From NCBI GenBank assembly GCA_029379385.1, contig CM055611.1:18422062-18486061 (forward strand): a DNA stretch of 64,000 nucleotides, read 5' to 3'. Source of the DNA: Quillaja saponaria. Taxonomy: Eukaryota; Streptophyta; Magnoliopsida; Fabales; Quillajaceae. The stretch's first letter is position 1. Each line of letters opens with the position of its first letter. The position numbers and the translations under genes are program-made. Below, piece after piece: positions 25,101-39,289 of the stretch. The notes under the pieces were generated by a model. That model was not told where the DNA came from and made no database searches. It was given only the letters and a program-made list of their open reading frames with translations.

Positions 25101-28100
25101 CTAAAATTTAACAATTTATGATTACCATAAACATCCATGATGACAACATTTTACTGTTCCACATATATAACTTAAAGTTCCAGATACTAGAGTAACCAAT
25201 AGACAACCATTCTGAACATCTGTAAAGGAAGCTGTGCAGATTGTAAGGGATGCTCCCGATATAGGGACTAGCAACTGAGTATAAAGAAACTTATGGAATT
25301 ATCCTTAGGTCTAGTTGCTAGAAGACAATTCTTAATTCATCAGGCCCACAATCCGAAGAGTTCAACAAGAAGAAGGAAAGCATCCAAAACAAGAAGTAGA
25401 AATCAGCAATTATCTTTGAAGTTCTATATATCATTAGAAGATGATATAAATTTTGGTTGTACAACATGAAACAGAGACAAAATGAAAGAATTATAATAAT
25501 GCCTAAAAGAAGGAAGGTATTGACCACCTTCAGCTGCCAGGTTTGCAACCACTTTCACAGCATGAATACGCACATTAGCATCGTCTGATTCAAGCAATGA
25601 CAAAATCTTATGCAATCCAACTGCCAAATGATTTACAGGGAAACACATCAGATACACATAAAGGACACTACCTTTCAATTGTATTACTCAGCCAACTTGT
25701 ACCTTCTTCAAAAAGTGAGGTGACTGACGCCTTGTGACTATTCCCAGTGTCTTTGAGTGGAGAATATCTAACTTGAGATGTGGAAGAATCCAGAGCAGAG
25801 AAAGTATTTCCGGATCCACCATTTTCAAGATACCTTCTCATCTATAAACATAAAATGAAACTAGTGTTATTCAAGTTTTAAGACAAACAAAAAAGAGTTT
25901 GATGTATCTATAAGTAATGAAGAGACAAGAACACTTTTAACATTTATATTATTGATGAATGGCCGGTTTGAAGTGTGAAGCAAAGGCTTTTACCAATATG
26001 CCACCCCCTTTTGAAGATTTATTAGTATTACCATGTAAATCTTCTCTTCATTACTAAGAAGCTATTTGCTGGTGCAGTCCTACATTAACATGCTATACTC
26101 CTAAATGTTATATTAATCCAATTTCATACCAACTGTTGAACCATTGTGTCTTTAAATTTATGTGGACACTTAGGGTACTAATTACTTTTTGCACCTAAGA
26201 ATAGATTAAGAAAAACGGTAAAATCAGTGTAAGGAATGCAAGATAATGTCAATCAAATACCTGGTCAGCTTCAAAATTCAGTTGCAACAACTGACTTCGT
26301 AATATTACTACTTCTTCTTCAAGTTTCCTTTTCTGAAGAGCCTCATCCTCCAGGATTTTGTAAAGCTTAGAAACCTCTGTATCTCCACCTGCCTAGCACA
26401 CCATGAAAATTGCTAATCTACCAGAAGTCCAAAACAAGCTTTGTAACTCGATAAGAATCTTACCTCTGCCTGCGTATATTGTCCTAGCTGACTTTGAAGA
26501 AATTCAAGCTCTTTTTCAACAGCCTTTCTCACATTAGTTTCATTTTCAAGCAACTTTTTAACCTCGGAAAGTTCTATTGCAACTGGTGTCCCAGGACCCT
26601 GCTAAAGAAAAATGAAAAGGATGGAAATCAGATATTGCCAGCTAAGGTAGTTCAACAAGTCAATGGTCAGAAAGCATATATTAACATCTACACCAACAAA
26701 GCTGAAAAATTGCACTACCCTGTCTGATTTATGACTCCAAGCAAAGTAGCTTTGAGGTATGAAATATATGTATTAGAATTTAAAATTAGTACAAGAAGCA
26801 ATTTATAGGCGCCATGTTTGTTGGTGCATTGAACATGGGAACCAGCTGCACCTAAACAAGTCACACAACCTAGCTCTCAGAAAAGTATAGCAGCAACCAT
26901 TTTTGCACCATAACAATACAATGTGGTTTTATGAACAACACATATCACAGCTGATATCCTATCAAACCTTCCGAAATGCCCAGATACAAGCACTGTTTTC
27001 TTTATGGAAAAAGAAGTTTTATTAATAGAAGAAAGAAGGGAATACAAGGAAGAGGAAGCAGTCCTCTTTTGAAATAGAAAAGAGATAGCAAAAAAACAAT
27101 ATGGCAACAGGAAAAAAGCATAAAATATACTCTGGTTACACTCCTTAAAAAGAAAAAGTGAGTCCTCTTAGCGTAACAGCAATGAAAGATCAAATAGGCT
27201 CTTACTGAAATTCATACACTATTCCCTTGTTGATTACCTCCAACATGAGCCAAACGTTATTTTAAATACTAGCTTTACCTCTTTGCCCTCTATTGTTTCC
27301 ATAATTAGACTGCAACTTCTTCATTTCTCTTTCAAACTTTGTCTTCTTTCTGTTTATATAATTTTCATAGACAGTGACTTCAACTTCTGTTTTGAAAATA
27401 CACTCAGCAGTTTACATGCAAACCCAAGAACAAGAAAAGGCGGGCTTTGTAAATAAGATATACTGCATACTATGTAGAGTAAATCAAACTCTAACAGATA
27501 GAACTGCATTAAATTCGGAAGCAAAACCGTGGCTTCCATATTTAAAAACAAAGACTTTACCACATCACTACTTTTGCCATCCATGAAGCTGCTATGCTCA
27601 TGTCTTTGTTGATTCAACACCAACTTCTGCTCCAGCTGCTTTACAGATTCCATATAATCCATCTGGCATTTCAATCTCTCCTTCTACATAAAAGAATACA
27701 ATGTAAATAGAGACATATATTTCATCATACTTGCCCCGAAATAAATTGAACCCTCAGCCATAAGCCAAACATTGAATAAATATGATATATTTTATGAGTA
27801 GAAGCTCTATTCAAAATTATGGAAAAGATATTGTCAATTTTCATAACAATATTTTAACAAACCTCTAATGCATCTGCAAAGTTTCGCTCAACCTCAGAAA
27901 CACGATTTTGTGCCTCTAAATTTATTCTTTCAACATCATCCTCAAAAGCTTTCTGCTGCCTTTCATTTTCTGCAATAAGCTTATCCAATTGTATCTCAAG
28001 CTTCCGAGACAAACTTTTGTAATCAAACTCCTCCTTTATTTTCAACATATTCTCTACTTTCATAGCCTGCGACAGATAAGATGAGGCATAGATAGTTAGT

Positions 28101-31100
28101 CAAGCAGCCAACTATAACAATTACAAACAAGTAATCCGTTTATTTACTCTTTCAACTTATCCTCAAGAGGACATTTGAACAAAAACTGTCATGAGTCAAA
28201 TAAACCACTTCAGTTTCTTTGAAAAAGAACACTTCTGCAAGAAACAAACAAATTAACAACGCTCTTTAGAATAGAGCAAAACTCAGGGCACATAGTAATC
28301 GCGTCACAACTTTTCTTTCTTTCAAATTGTCAATATCATCTGTACTATTTATTAAACCCTCTGGCAGTTTTTCAATCTGCCTTTCTGGCCAAAATATTCC
28401 AACAAAACCATTACCTTTCACAATGAGTAATATTTCAATATTATTTTGAAGGTATGGGTATTTTGGTCAATGAATCATTTTATTACATCAACAATAACTG
28501 CTAGCCATAAGGCCCACAATTCCACTTTTTCTCAATCAAACCCACATATTATTCATATTCACACTCAAATTTTATAAAATATTTATCTTTAATTTTTTCT
28601 ATTAGAACACACATTGTTTTGCCCTTAGCTAGTAATTATGAAGCAAGTCCCAGATATTTTTTAATTTTCTTATATCTCTAATTTTGAATTTTTTTTAAAC
28701 AATGTTGTTTTTGGTATACTAAAACTTTGAATTTTAGAAAAGTCACACTCATTAAACAATCTTATGTGAAATCTTTTCATCAGGAATCATCAATTTAAAT
28801 TAAGGATCCTCTTAAAATGAGAAAACCCACCCTTTGGCCAAACAATATGGTACTTGAAGTCTCTCCTCGATGGCGTGGGGATGGACCAATAGTCACAATC
28901 AGTGAAGTCCTAGCAGTGCCTGCAAAACAAATAAGAATAATTAAGCAATGTCTTTAGATGAATCCAAATGATATCCTCTGCACTTCAATGCCTAGAAAAT
29001 ATGTAATCAAAGGAGCATGAAATAGAATGGAGCTAAAATATTTTTCATGTGTGTGAAAGGAGGACTCGAGAAATTTCAACTTCTAAATATTTACAAAATG
29101 TTCTCGGTAATCAAATTGCATCAGAATCATGGATAGCATCAAAATGACATATTTAATCACGTTAAGATGAAGAGTTGACCCTTCATGACATTTCACATAT
29201 GGTGAGAACATCTCACCTCCAAATGAATCTCTGAGCAACCTAGTAAGCTTTGAATCACGGATTGGAATGTGAGGACTATTCTCTGCCAGAGCATTTATGC
29301 ATTTCCCTAATGCACTAAGTGACAAATTGATGGACTTAGCTTCCTCCAGCGTATGTCCTTCACTTCCTGGCAGAAAATGCAAAGAGGAAAGGTTCACCAC
29401 ATAACTGAAGGTACATGCCAAAAGCGCTAAGACAGGTAACAGCAACAAGCGAAAGCATAATTATCAAAAGCAACATAAGGCCCACAGAATTATTAATAAT
29501 TAGATGCAGATCACCATAAATAATGGACTTAATACTTCCAAACATTTTATGCAACATATTCCATCCGCATTCTTAACAAAATATAAAATTATGTAAATTG
29601 GAAAGCCAGGTGTTTGTTCATCATGATGAGATGAGTACATGGTTATAAATACATTCACTGCCTAAGACTCACTTCAAGTATCATTTGAAGACTCTCAGAA
29701 AATCTTAGAATACTTTGGACTGGAGTTTGGACCATATACTATCTAAGAAAATAAAGGATGAATAGCAAATTTCTAAAAACTTCCAATTGCACCCAGCAGA
29801 AAAAGACACCGATAAAAAACAAAGATACGACTTGTAAACTAACTCAACGTAGATCGCTTATAATGACTAACAGATCATGTAAAAAACTGTCTTTGTTGGA
29901 AAGTCATAATATAATAAATTTTGAAATTGTCAAAATAGGAAAGCAACACTCATGGTAGCTTCTATTTGTTCCATGAAACTGAAAAGATCAGAGAGCAACA
30001 CTCGAGTAAAACACTGGTTTACATGCATATTAATTTCCAATTCTCCTGCACAAAAAGACGCCTATATTCCAAAACTAATAACTCAACTTTTTATATTAGA
30101 AGGAAATAATTAAGCTTAATCTTTTGGAAGTGAGTATCAGACCATAAGGTCCTCTAAAGGATCTTATACAGATTGGCAAAAATGCCAGAACTGGAAAACA
30201 ACACTCCTGAAAGCAGTTGAATCTCTTGGCAATGGCACGCTGTAATACTTCCATACATAATGTATCCAGATTCTTATGCCACTATAGGTAGAACTCCACA
30301 CACAGAAAATGTTCTGAAATCAACACCATTCAGCTACAGAAACTCTATTAATTGCACATTAAATTACAGACCTTATACTATTATGCGACTAACTCAGCAA
30401 ATTGCTAAAGCAAATGACAGAGCTCACTGTACATATTATTAGAGTGTAAATATAGATAGCTTAGTTAGTGGGACAATTTCCTTATTTACAGTTTCCATAG
30501 TTGACTTACTTGTACTCCACACAACCTCGTGGTATAAATATATTATCTTGGTATGAGGAATTCTCATCCAATTCATCAAAATACTTCGGGTATCTCTCTT
30601 TTAGGTCTTTCATGGTATCAGAACTTAGAGAGAAAAAATCCTAATTTTTATTTTCCGTTGTGTCTCTTTCCAGCGTGTCTCTGTACTGTGTTTCATTCCA
30701 GCAATATGATCAAATTCAAGATCTGGTCATTTTTTGATTACTATTCATCAGCTACTGAATATGATAAGTTCCTAAAGTATCAAGCTACCCAGCAATCTTC
30801 TCATGGTAACTCTGTCGCCTACCTCTCTTAGACCTCTTCTAACACTTGGGTTTTTGATTCTAGTGCCTTTGATCACATATTCGGTAACCATAAACTTTTT
30901 TCTAGTATTAGTAATCCACCATCATTTTCCATTGTCACTATAGCTAATGGTTCCACAACCATTGCTAAAGGTATAGGTCAAGCTACACCATTATCTTCTT
31001 TGCCTTTAGAGTTTGTGCTTTATGTTAGTCTAATTTTTGTTAGTCAATTGACTCGTTCTCTCAATTGTTTGTCATTTTCATTGATGATTCTTTTATTATA

Positions 31101-34100
31101 TAGAACCGACGTAAGGGACGAATGATTGGCACAAGGCCTCCACCATCTTACCCCACTACCTACATCTTTAGTGGCTTGCTCTACGAATGTGTCACCTATT
31201 CTCATTCGCAATCGGTTAGGTCATTCTAGTCTATCCAAGTTTCAGAAGATGGTTCCTCGTTTGTCATCTTTAAATTGTGAGTCGTGTCAGCTTGGCAAGC
31301 ACACAAGTGCTTCGTTTCCAAAGCATGGTCGTTTTAGAGCAGAATCTCCATTTTATCATTTTCATACTAATGTTTAGGGTCCTAGTCGTTTTGTAACCTT
31401 TATTGATGACTATTCTCGTTGCACGTTGTTATTTTTAATGAAAAATTGTTCTGAGTTATTTTCTATATTCTAACAGTTTTGTGCTGAAATTAAAACACAA
31501 TTTAGTGTTTCTATCTGTATTTTGCGTAGTGATAATACACGTGAATACTTTTCTATATCATTTTAGCACTTTATGATATCATAAAGTATGGCTGCATCAA
31601 TCATCTTGTTCTTACACCCCTCAACAAAATGGAGTTGCTGAGCGCAAAAACAAGCATTTAATTGAAACAACTCGCACTTTATCACTTTATAGTCATGTTC
31701 CACTTTGGTTTTGGGGTGATGCTGTATACACTGCATGCTACCTTATTAATCGCATGCCATCTTTCATATTGCATAACAAAATTACGTATTCTATCATCTT
31801 TCCTAATCATCCCTTATATTCACTTCCGCTTCATATTTTTGGTTGCATTTGTTTTGTTTATGATCTAACACTTGGGCAAGATAAACTCTCTTCCAAATCA
31901 GTCAAAGTGCATCTTTCTGGGTAATTCTCGTCTTCAAAAAAAGTATAAATGTTAATCTTTAGATAAGAATCGTTACTTTACCTCCGCTGATGTCACATTT
32001 TTTGAGGAATCTTCATTCTTTCCCTCAACTATTCCCGAATCACCTCCTATCTCTGAGACTCTTCCGGTTCCTTATCTTGGACCATATGAACCTGCACCAT
32101 CTGCACCACTACTTGAATCTTCTACCTCATCTGAATGTCCTCTCCAGGTTTACCATCGTCGTTCTCGGCCTGATCTTCCAGCAGACACTGTTAATATACT
32201 TGATGACTCACCTTCTGTACCAACACCTTTTCGTGCCTCATATCCTACTTCGCCACCTATTTTACAAAGAGGTACTAGTTCAACTCGTAATCCTTATCTT
32301 ATTTATACTTTTTTGAGTTATCATCGTTTTTCTTTACCTTATTATGCATTTGTATCCTCTTTGTCTTCTATTTCTGTTCCAAAATTCACCAGTGATGCTT
32401 TTGCTCATCCCGGGTGACGACAGGCCATGATTGATGAAATGAATACCTTACATACTAATGGTACTTGGGAACTGGTCTCTTTACCTTATAGCAAGTCCAT
32501 TGTTGAATGTAAATGGGTATATATCGTGAAAGTTCATCCTGCTAATTTTGTTGATCGCTTAAAGGCTAGATTGGTCACAAAAAGCTACACTCAGGTCTAT
32601 GGTGTGAATTATTCATAAACTTTCTCGTAGCTAAAATTACTTCTATCAGGGTTTTCATATCTCTAGCTACTATTTTTGATTGGTCACTCCACCAATTGGA
32701 CATCAAAAATGCTTTCTTACATGGTGACTTTGATGAAGAAGTCTTTATGGAGCAACCACCTGGTTTTGTTGCTCAAGGGGAGTCAGGTATAGTGTGTCGA
32801 TTGAAAAAGTCTCTGTATGGCTTAAAGCAATCTCCCAGATAGATTCAGTGAAATTATTTTTAGTTTTGGCCTTTAGAGGTGTACTGTTGATCATTATGTT
32901 TTCTACGAACATACATCTAATGGCATAATTCTTTTGATTGTATATGTGGATGATATTGTAATTACAAATGATGATAACCATGGGATTCAGCAATTGAAAT
33001 CATTCTTATAGTCCAAGTTTCAAACTAAAGACTTAGGAGAGTTAAAATACTTCTTGGGCATTAAGATTGCGAGATCATAATTGGGGATTTGTCTTTCTCA
33101 AAAAAAGTATTGTCTGGATGTCTTGAGTGATACAAGTATGTTGGATTCAAAACCTATGAACACTCCTATGGATCCCAACACTAAACTTGTACCGGATGAG
33201 GGAGAGCTACTAACAAATCCTGAGCAATACAAACATCACGTTGGTAAGCTAAATTATCTCACAGTCACTAGACCAGATATTGCTTTTGCAACTAGTGTGG
33301 TTAGCCATTTTTTTTCTCAGCCTCGAACATCTCATTGAAATGTTGTTATTTGTATCCTAAGATACCTTAAAACTACACCTGAAAAGATATTACTATATAA
33401 GAACCAAGCACATTCTAGTTCGAGAACATGGTCGTGGTCATACATTAGTTCAGAAACATGATTCCACTCTAGTTCAAGGTTATAGCGATGCTAATTAAGC
33501 AGGTTCTCCATTTGACAGAAGACCTACTACATGATACTGTATTTTTCTAGGAGAAAATCTTGTTTCATGGAAAAGCAAAAAACAGACTATTATTGCAAGA
33601 TCTAGTGCTGAATCTGAATACAGAGTCATGACTCATACCACTGTTGAGTTAGTTTTGCTAAAAAATCTATCAGAAGAACTTGAATTTCAGCACTCATAAC
33701 CTATGGAGTTAGTACATGATAATCAAGCTGCATTACATATTGCCTCAAATCCAGTCTTTCATGAACAAACAAAACATATAGAAATTGAATATCATTTTGT
33801 TCGTGAGAAGCTTATGGATAATATAATCAAGACTACATATGCAAGATCCGAAAATCAATTAGCAGACTTATTCACAAAGTCTTTAGCAAGAAACCAGCTG
33901 CGATATCTATGAAACAAGCTTGGAACATATAATCTCAATGCTCCAGCTTGAGGGGGAGTATTAGAGTGTAAATATAGATAGCTTAGTTAGTGGGTTAATT
34001 TCCTTATTTATATTTTCCTTATTTATGTATAGTTGACTTACTTGTACTCTACACAAACTTGTACTCCACACAATCTCATAGTATAAATATATTATCTTGG

Positions 34101-37100
34101 TACAAGGAATTCTCATCCAATTCATCAAAACACTTTGGATATCTCTCTTTTAGGTCTTTCATATATAATCCCAATGTAGTTGCAAGAACCCTTGATGCCA
34201 CAACAAGGGCAATGTACTGGGTTACTAGCAGTGTATTCAATCTGTTTTTCCTTTTATCGGGAAAAAAATGACTTGTAATGATAATTTGAATAATTTAGGT
34301 TCATGGAGTTTTTATGTCATGTTTCCTCTTCAATTTCACAATTCAATTCTGCAATTTTCTTGATTCCCAACCTCAGTTGGATCTGGTTCAATTCCACAAT
34401 CTCCACAAAAACAACCTTCAATACCCCAACATATCTATCCCATACCATCTATCTGCAGGTTACTGTTTGTGGGTATAGTTCAACAATCCTTCTTCTATAC
34501 ACCTTAGAGCTTTAACTGAGTTATTTTTCCATCCCTTCATCCCCATGTAGCTCTAGTCTTTTGAGAACCCTAAGTTCCCAGTAAAAATAAAATTCCAGAA
34601 CTCAAATTATCAGACTCCGGTCTCTATTTTGCCTCAATCCTAACCTTCCGAACTCCCAATTCATCTATCAACCATAAACTCTGTATTCCACAATTTTTAA
34701 ACTAAACCCGTGTAACCCTACAAGTCTTCATTCAGTAGCAGTAGGCAGGTTCTTTTACTTTTCATGTATCAACACTAGCTATGCTCTCAACTTTCTTGGA
34801 TTAGCAGCAAACATGAACATGCTTGAAGTTGGACAAAAAAAAGTTATATTGGTTATGCATTCTAAATGCAAATGCACAGAGGAAAACCCCCACTCCCACT
34901 CCCACCCCAACCGCTTTTCTAGGATGGCATTCACTTTCACACATCACAAGTGTACGTTAAAGCTTCATGGAGAAGCAACTCTCATAACCTATGTATTATG
35001 AATGGATATTTTATTTGTTTTTTAAAACAAAAAACAGAAATTGGGTATACACCTGACTTCTGGATACGCTCAGAACCCGCCAGATCTACCACAATCAACT
35101 TGCTCTTTCTGACAAGTGGCTTAGAAGGTTTATCCAAGAGAGAGGCGTCACCATTTTCACTTGGAATAGTATCTTCATTTCCAACTACAGACCTCTTCAC
35201 GTTTACCTGCACTAATTAAATATCTCATATGTGTAAATCAAGATGGTAATTCAGTCTTATAAGTTGATAAGATAGTAATAGGATGTGATGCTTCATTGCC
35301 TCCCGATCATACGAAAATAATAATACAATAGAGATGAGTATTTCACCATCAGAATAGCATGACTACGAGAAGATTCAGTGTTCAATTTTGTGTTGGCAGC
35401 AATTCGATGAGTTTCCCCTATTCTAAGCAACTCGACAAAACTTTGTTGGTCCCTGACTTCAACAACAGTTGCCCCATGCAAAGACACATCACCAGTTCTT
35501 GGATCTTCCACAATTGGGATATTATCATTTGCTGGATTGAGCAAGTCCTGGAGAGTTTCCATATAAAGCTACACATATTTTGAAGAACAACAAACGGTTA
35601 GACGTTTTGCCTACATTAAATATAGCCATAAATACTACTTTTTCCACGCACATTGTGGATATGCCATTATTTTTCTTCTTTTTAGATTTAAAAGATAAAG
35701 TTGAGTGGATGAGAAAAGGATGAGATAAAATATGAATTTATAATGCAGTAGGATCATGGGCTGAAAAGGTGGAGTTTACAATATAAGATATTACTATGTT
35801 ACGCCAAATATAATATAATATAATATATATATACTCAATTTAGGCTGGGGTTTTTGGAAAGAAAAAGTACTACACCAAAAAGGAGAATCCCCTTAGTATA
35901 TAGTATATATAAGAAAATTAAAAAAAGCATTGACAAGATCAAACCATATAAGGAATGAGTAACATGTTCTAGATGCTACTACTAATTAAGAGCAGTATTT
36001 ACAGAATGAAATATTGGAATCCAATAATATTAAGATCCTAACAACCTGAAGGTAAGAAACAGATATAGAATCAGTTTCTGGAGATATATCTGCTAAAATA
36101 TCCTCCATTGAACGAACCATGATACCGCGATCAGATGTATCTTCGTCCCCTAAACGTCCAAGAGTGAAAGTTTTCCCTGTACCCGTCTGACCATAAGCCA
36201 TCACAGTGCCATTATAGCCATCTAGAACACTCTGCAAAATGCAAAAGCACTTCAATATTGCAAGAACACCAAAACAGATAACGAGGAAAGGAATTGTAAG
36301 ATGAAGATTATTAATCATAATTGTCAGCCAAAGGAAGAGAGAACAAGGATCTCAATGAAAGACAATCTAGAATAAATTACTAAATATACCAAACATGACA
36401 GACCTCCACTACAGGCTTAGCAACAACTTCATACACACGCTTCTGTGATGCAAAATCGGTAAACACTTCATCAAACTCATAAGTGTCCAAGTCCCAATTG
36501 TTCTTTCGAAGTTTCAACCTTTTAAGCTGACATAGAACAAAACCAGAAAAACATAACCAAACCAAAATAGGTTATAAAATACCACAAAATTCCAAATAAT
36601 ATACACAAACTAGAATAAATTAAAAAAAGTACCTCTGGTTGCAATTCCACACAATCTGCAAAATCTGCATCAGCCACCATCTCTTCAGAATTCCGAGGTC
36701 TCAATCTTACAGCCACTCGAACTCTTCCAGGTACTATCCAAAACCATGTAGAAAAGGTATGGCAGTGCAAGTATACCAGTTAGCATAACAAGAGAATCTG
36801 GTTGATAATCTAGATAATTCTCGTAAGAAATATAATGGATGTATACATGACTAATAAGTTAATAACATCGCTAGGGTACTTAAGGTCAAGAGCCATATTT
36901 ATAGAGCATATGAATCTACAAATCTACAATTTAAAAAGGATATCAACAAAACATTTGGAGCTACGCTTTTTCTGTTGGGCTGTAAATGAAACAACCTGCT
37001 AGTGAAAAACTCAACTTTGGTGCAGTATCGTGCCAATACAAGCTCTATGTTTAACTATTACATATATAGTGTCAATAAAATAGTTACTAAAGCTTTAGAA

Positions 37101-37174
37101 TGCAATACAATTGTCAATATGCATTAGAAAAACAATGATAAAGGAAATTGACATAAGGCAATGACAGGGTATAA

Positions 37175-37208
<34 letters not shown>

Positions 37209-38542
37209 AAGTTCAACGTCTTCCAATAAATTTAATAGCCAAACCAGAAGAGAAAACTAATCTTACAGTTTGGTGTAATTTTGAGCAGAACTCAATACCG
37301 ATCTGAGAAACAAGCTTGAATATAGGTCTTAATTCAATATTTTAACTTATTTTCCTAACTTGTAAACTACACACAAATGCTCTGTTGGTTTGGAAAGCTT
37401 GATCTCACATTTGTTAAGAGGGGATGACATACCATTAGACTGAAGGTGATTAAAGTAGTGCCCAGCTCAATTTGACTACAATTCTACTTCTTGGTGCTTT
37501 GAGCAGTTGAGCTAGATTTCGGACTCCTTTGCATAAACTATCACCATATCCTATAAGGCCTACATGAATCTTGGCTACTACTGTGCATATAAAACATTAA
37601 AATGGAATGAATTGTCCAATGACCTTCTCCTTATATACTTCCTATGTACATACTTGGCACCCTTTTGGTATCTTGTAATATACTTATATACAATAAGGGA
37701 AAACGGAGAAGAAAAGGTGTAAAAAATATCCGGTGGAGAAAGTCAAGCCATCAATAACCTAGGGCTAAACAATTTCGTAGTTGGGTCCTCAACTGGAGAA
37801 CTATATCTTCTATAAACTGAGGAAGTAAAATTGCAATGGAGTAATGGATTAAAAAACGTGGAGTCATGGGAAAAATTCTTTTTCTGGCTCCATTGAATCC
37901 CTAAAATATTTTTATAAAATTTTATTTTTACTTTTTTCTTTTGAGCAAAAATATCGCCTGACAGGCCTACATTGTACCACTTCCATACTTATTTTATTCC
38001 TCAGTTAATTAAACATTTAATAAAAAACATTTTCATAGAGATAAACATAATATGAACATTTTTCTTGTGAAGGCTACCTAGCAAATATTGTTCTAGCCAA
38101 GCAAAAGAATAAAATTAGATTTCCTTTTCCAGTCATTCCAAACAAAAGAATGGAATCTACTTATTCCACAGAAGAAAAAAGGATTCTGGAATTAGATTGT
38201 ATCCAGGATTCCACTAAGCAGACAAAACTGCATTAGCATTGCAGCAATGAACATGACAAATTACAAAGAAATAAGCTGATAGACTGCATTTTACTTAGCT
38301 CTGCGTATTTATAGATAAGGCTGCAATAATTGAACAACGACACAATGTTACATTTTTCATTTACACTAACCTCCGTTGTCATTTCTGGCACCACCATAGG
38401 AGGCAGAGCTGCTTCGGCGAACAGTAGATCCCTGTGACGGTGACGGAGGAACTCTAAATTTAGAAGATGAAGATCTCATAACCGGTCGATCCGACTTGGT
38501 GCTACCTTTCTGAGCACCATTCCTATAAGCACCAGTAGCCAT
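22104..38542 (-). CDS. KIN-UB: Armadillo repeat-containing kinesin, KIN-UB/ARK2 type, 19 coding exons
   Basis: A plus-end microtubule motor of the plant ungrouped kinesins; ARK kinesins promote microtubule catastrophe and shape roots and root hairs. Exons (- strand order): 38371-38542, 36633-36733, 36404-36526, 36046-36231, 35347-35568, 35053-35206, 29217-29366, 28831-28919, 27863-28066, 27561-27683, 26464-26598, 26261-26392, 25703-25841, 25528-25620, 24124-24249, 23857-23982, 23105-23248, 22359-22487, 22104-22264. All junctions are GT-AG and join in frame to 902 residues, the family's usual length. Ser-rich N-terminus (1-57); motor from VRVAVRLRP with P-loop GQTGTGKT (146-153), NTESSRSH (257-264) and DLAGSE (309-314); the RAMKVENML box (399-407); coiled coils to about 600; armadillo repeats from about 644 to the end (ELRRLRIEY). 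The ATG at 38542 is chosen because the upstream extension lacks an ATG. Intron 6 (29367-35052) holds a copia element. The gene appears intact. Confidence 0.93.
30437..30612 (+). repeat. Left LTR of the intronic copia element
   Basis: 176 bp beginning TATTAGAGTGTAAATATAG and ending TCTTTCA just before the primer-binding site. A TATA-like stretch (GTATAAATATATTAT) lies near 30532. It is about 27 bp shorter than the right LTR, mainly because of a duplicated or inserted stretch in the latter. Confidence 0.9.
30700..33915 (+). pseudogene. Copia pol remnant: protease, integrase, reverse transcriptase, RNase H
   Basis: In order: a protease-site relic reading DSSAFDHI near 30860; a GAG-pre-integrase patch ([19 protein letters not shown]) at 31200-31310; integrase core pieces (FIDDYSR near 31400, [10 protein letters not shown] near 31620); reverse transcriptase blocks (NGTWELV at 32459, [11 protein letters not shown] near 32700, SLYGLKQSP near 32810, YVDDIVIT near 32945); and RNase H landmarks ([22 protein letters not shown] at 33718-33783, [11 protein letters not shown] at 33850-33882). 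Stops occur in nearly every block and frames shift repeatedly. Only a short stretch precedes the protease, so gag is largely deleted. Confidence 0.85.
33959..34161 (+). repeat. Right LTR of the intronic copia element
   Basis: 203 bp, beginning TATTAGAGTGTAAATATAG directly after the polypurine tract and ending TCTTTCA before TATAT. It contains a local duplication (TTTCCTTATTTAT repeated near 34008-34028, and CTTGTACTC twice near 34041-34060) that the left LTR lacks. Several substitutions separate the LTRs, so the insertion is not recent. Confidence 0.9.
37177..37206. repeat. AT dinucleotide microsatellite in kinesin intron 1
   Basis: Fifteen uninterrupted AT units. A candidate length-polymorphic marker inside the gene. 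Confidence 0.9.
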
Positions 38543-38960
38543 CGCCAACGGCACCCTGTGGGAGCTTACTTCACGTGTATTATTCAGTTCAATTCAAACA
38601 GTCTCCACCATTGAAGGAAACTACAAATAGTGATGGGTCAGAGAAAGGGAGTGATGTGATGTGAGGTTTTATGGGCTTCTTCGAAGTTGTCGGTTGGCTT
38701 GATTTGAGAGATGAGATAGAAGATGGGTCCAAAGTCCAAACAATGTATGGGTGGGATCCGTTTCGAAAATGTTTCAAAAATTCCAATTCAGAGGTTTGGT
38801 TTTACCGTTGGCATTTGGTTTGTGTGAGTGGCCTGTCGACTGTCTGTGAGTGCCGGTCGGCGAGAGACGTACTGTTGAGGCTGAGAGAGACAACCCCTGA
38901 ATTCTGATGTTGTTTTTTACTGGTCAGAGAGGGAAATATGAACCGCTCAGATTGCTGGGT
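38543..38960 (-). promoter_or_regulatory. Kinesin 5' leader and proximal promoter
   Basis: Directly upstream of the kinesin ATG on the - strand. It is clearly more GC-rich than the DNA beyond 38990, as 5' leaders of dicot housekeeping genes often are. The + strand open frame at 38671-38907 is the opposite strand of this leader and shows no family resemblance. No TATA box can be assigned with confidence. Confidence 0.4.
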
Positions 38961-39289
38961 GCCTAAATTTGGGGGAGTTGTAAGTAATGCTCTAGTTTTT
39001 GCAGTTTCTTTATTTTTTCTTTTTTATTTATCACTTTATTAATAGGTAATGAAAATAATATTAGTTCACTCATCTTTATTATTATTAAATTTTTTTATAG
39101 TATTCTCGGATTTCTCTGCTGTGAGAGAGTAATCCCTCGAAATTACAATCGAAATTATCATCTTAATAAGAGTTGAACTTAATATTACTTAGTAAGTATT
39201 TATGTAAATTATCACTAAATCAAGTAACAATTTATGTTAATTTTTTTTTGTATATATAAATAATAAAAAAATTATTAAATTATATTAAA

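Larger units (their letters stand above)
30437..34161 (+). mobile_element. Decayed Ty1/copia LTR retrotransposon in kinesin intron 6, antisense to the gene
   Basis: Two direct LTRs (30437-30612 and 33959-34161) bound the element. A primer-binding site TGGTATCAGAAC, close to the initiator-Met tRNA type, follows the left LTR at 30613-30624. A polypurine tract TTGAGGGGGAG precedes the right LTR at 33948-33958. The flanking 5-mers are CATAT (30432-30436) and TATAT (34162-34166), a target duplication with one change. The usual TG start of the LTR has become TA. Gene order protease, integrase, reverse transcriptase, RNase H is that of copia. Most of gag is missing and the pol frame is full of stops, so it cannot move on its own. 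Confidence 0.92.

Noticed and set aside
27281..27395. Coiled-coil-like stretch ([19 protein letters not shown]) on the - strand in kinesin intron 10, with a GTAAAG donor
   Set aside because: Exon 10 ends in phase 0. From the available acceptors this piece either hits a stop or ends in a phase that does not join exon 11, while exons 10 and 11 join directly in frame and match the family.
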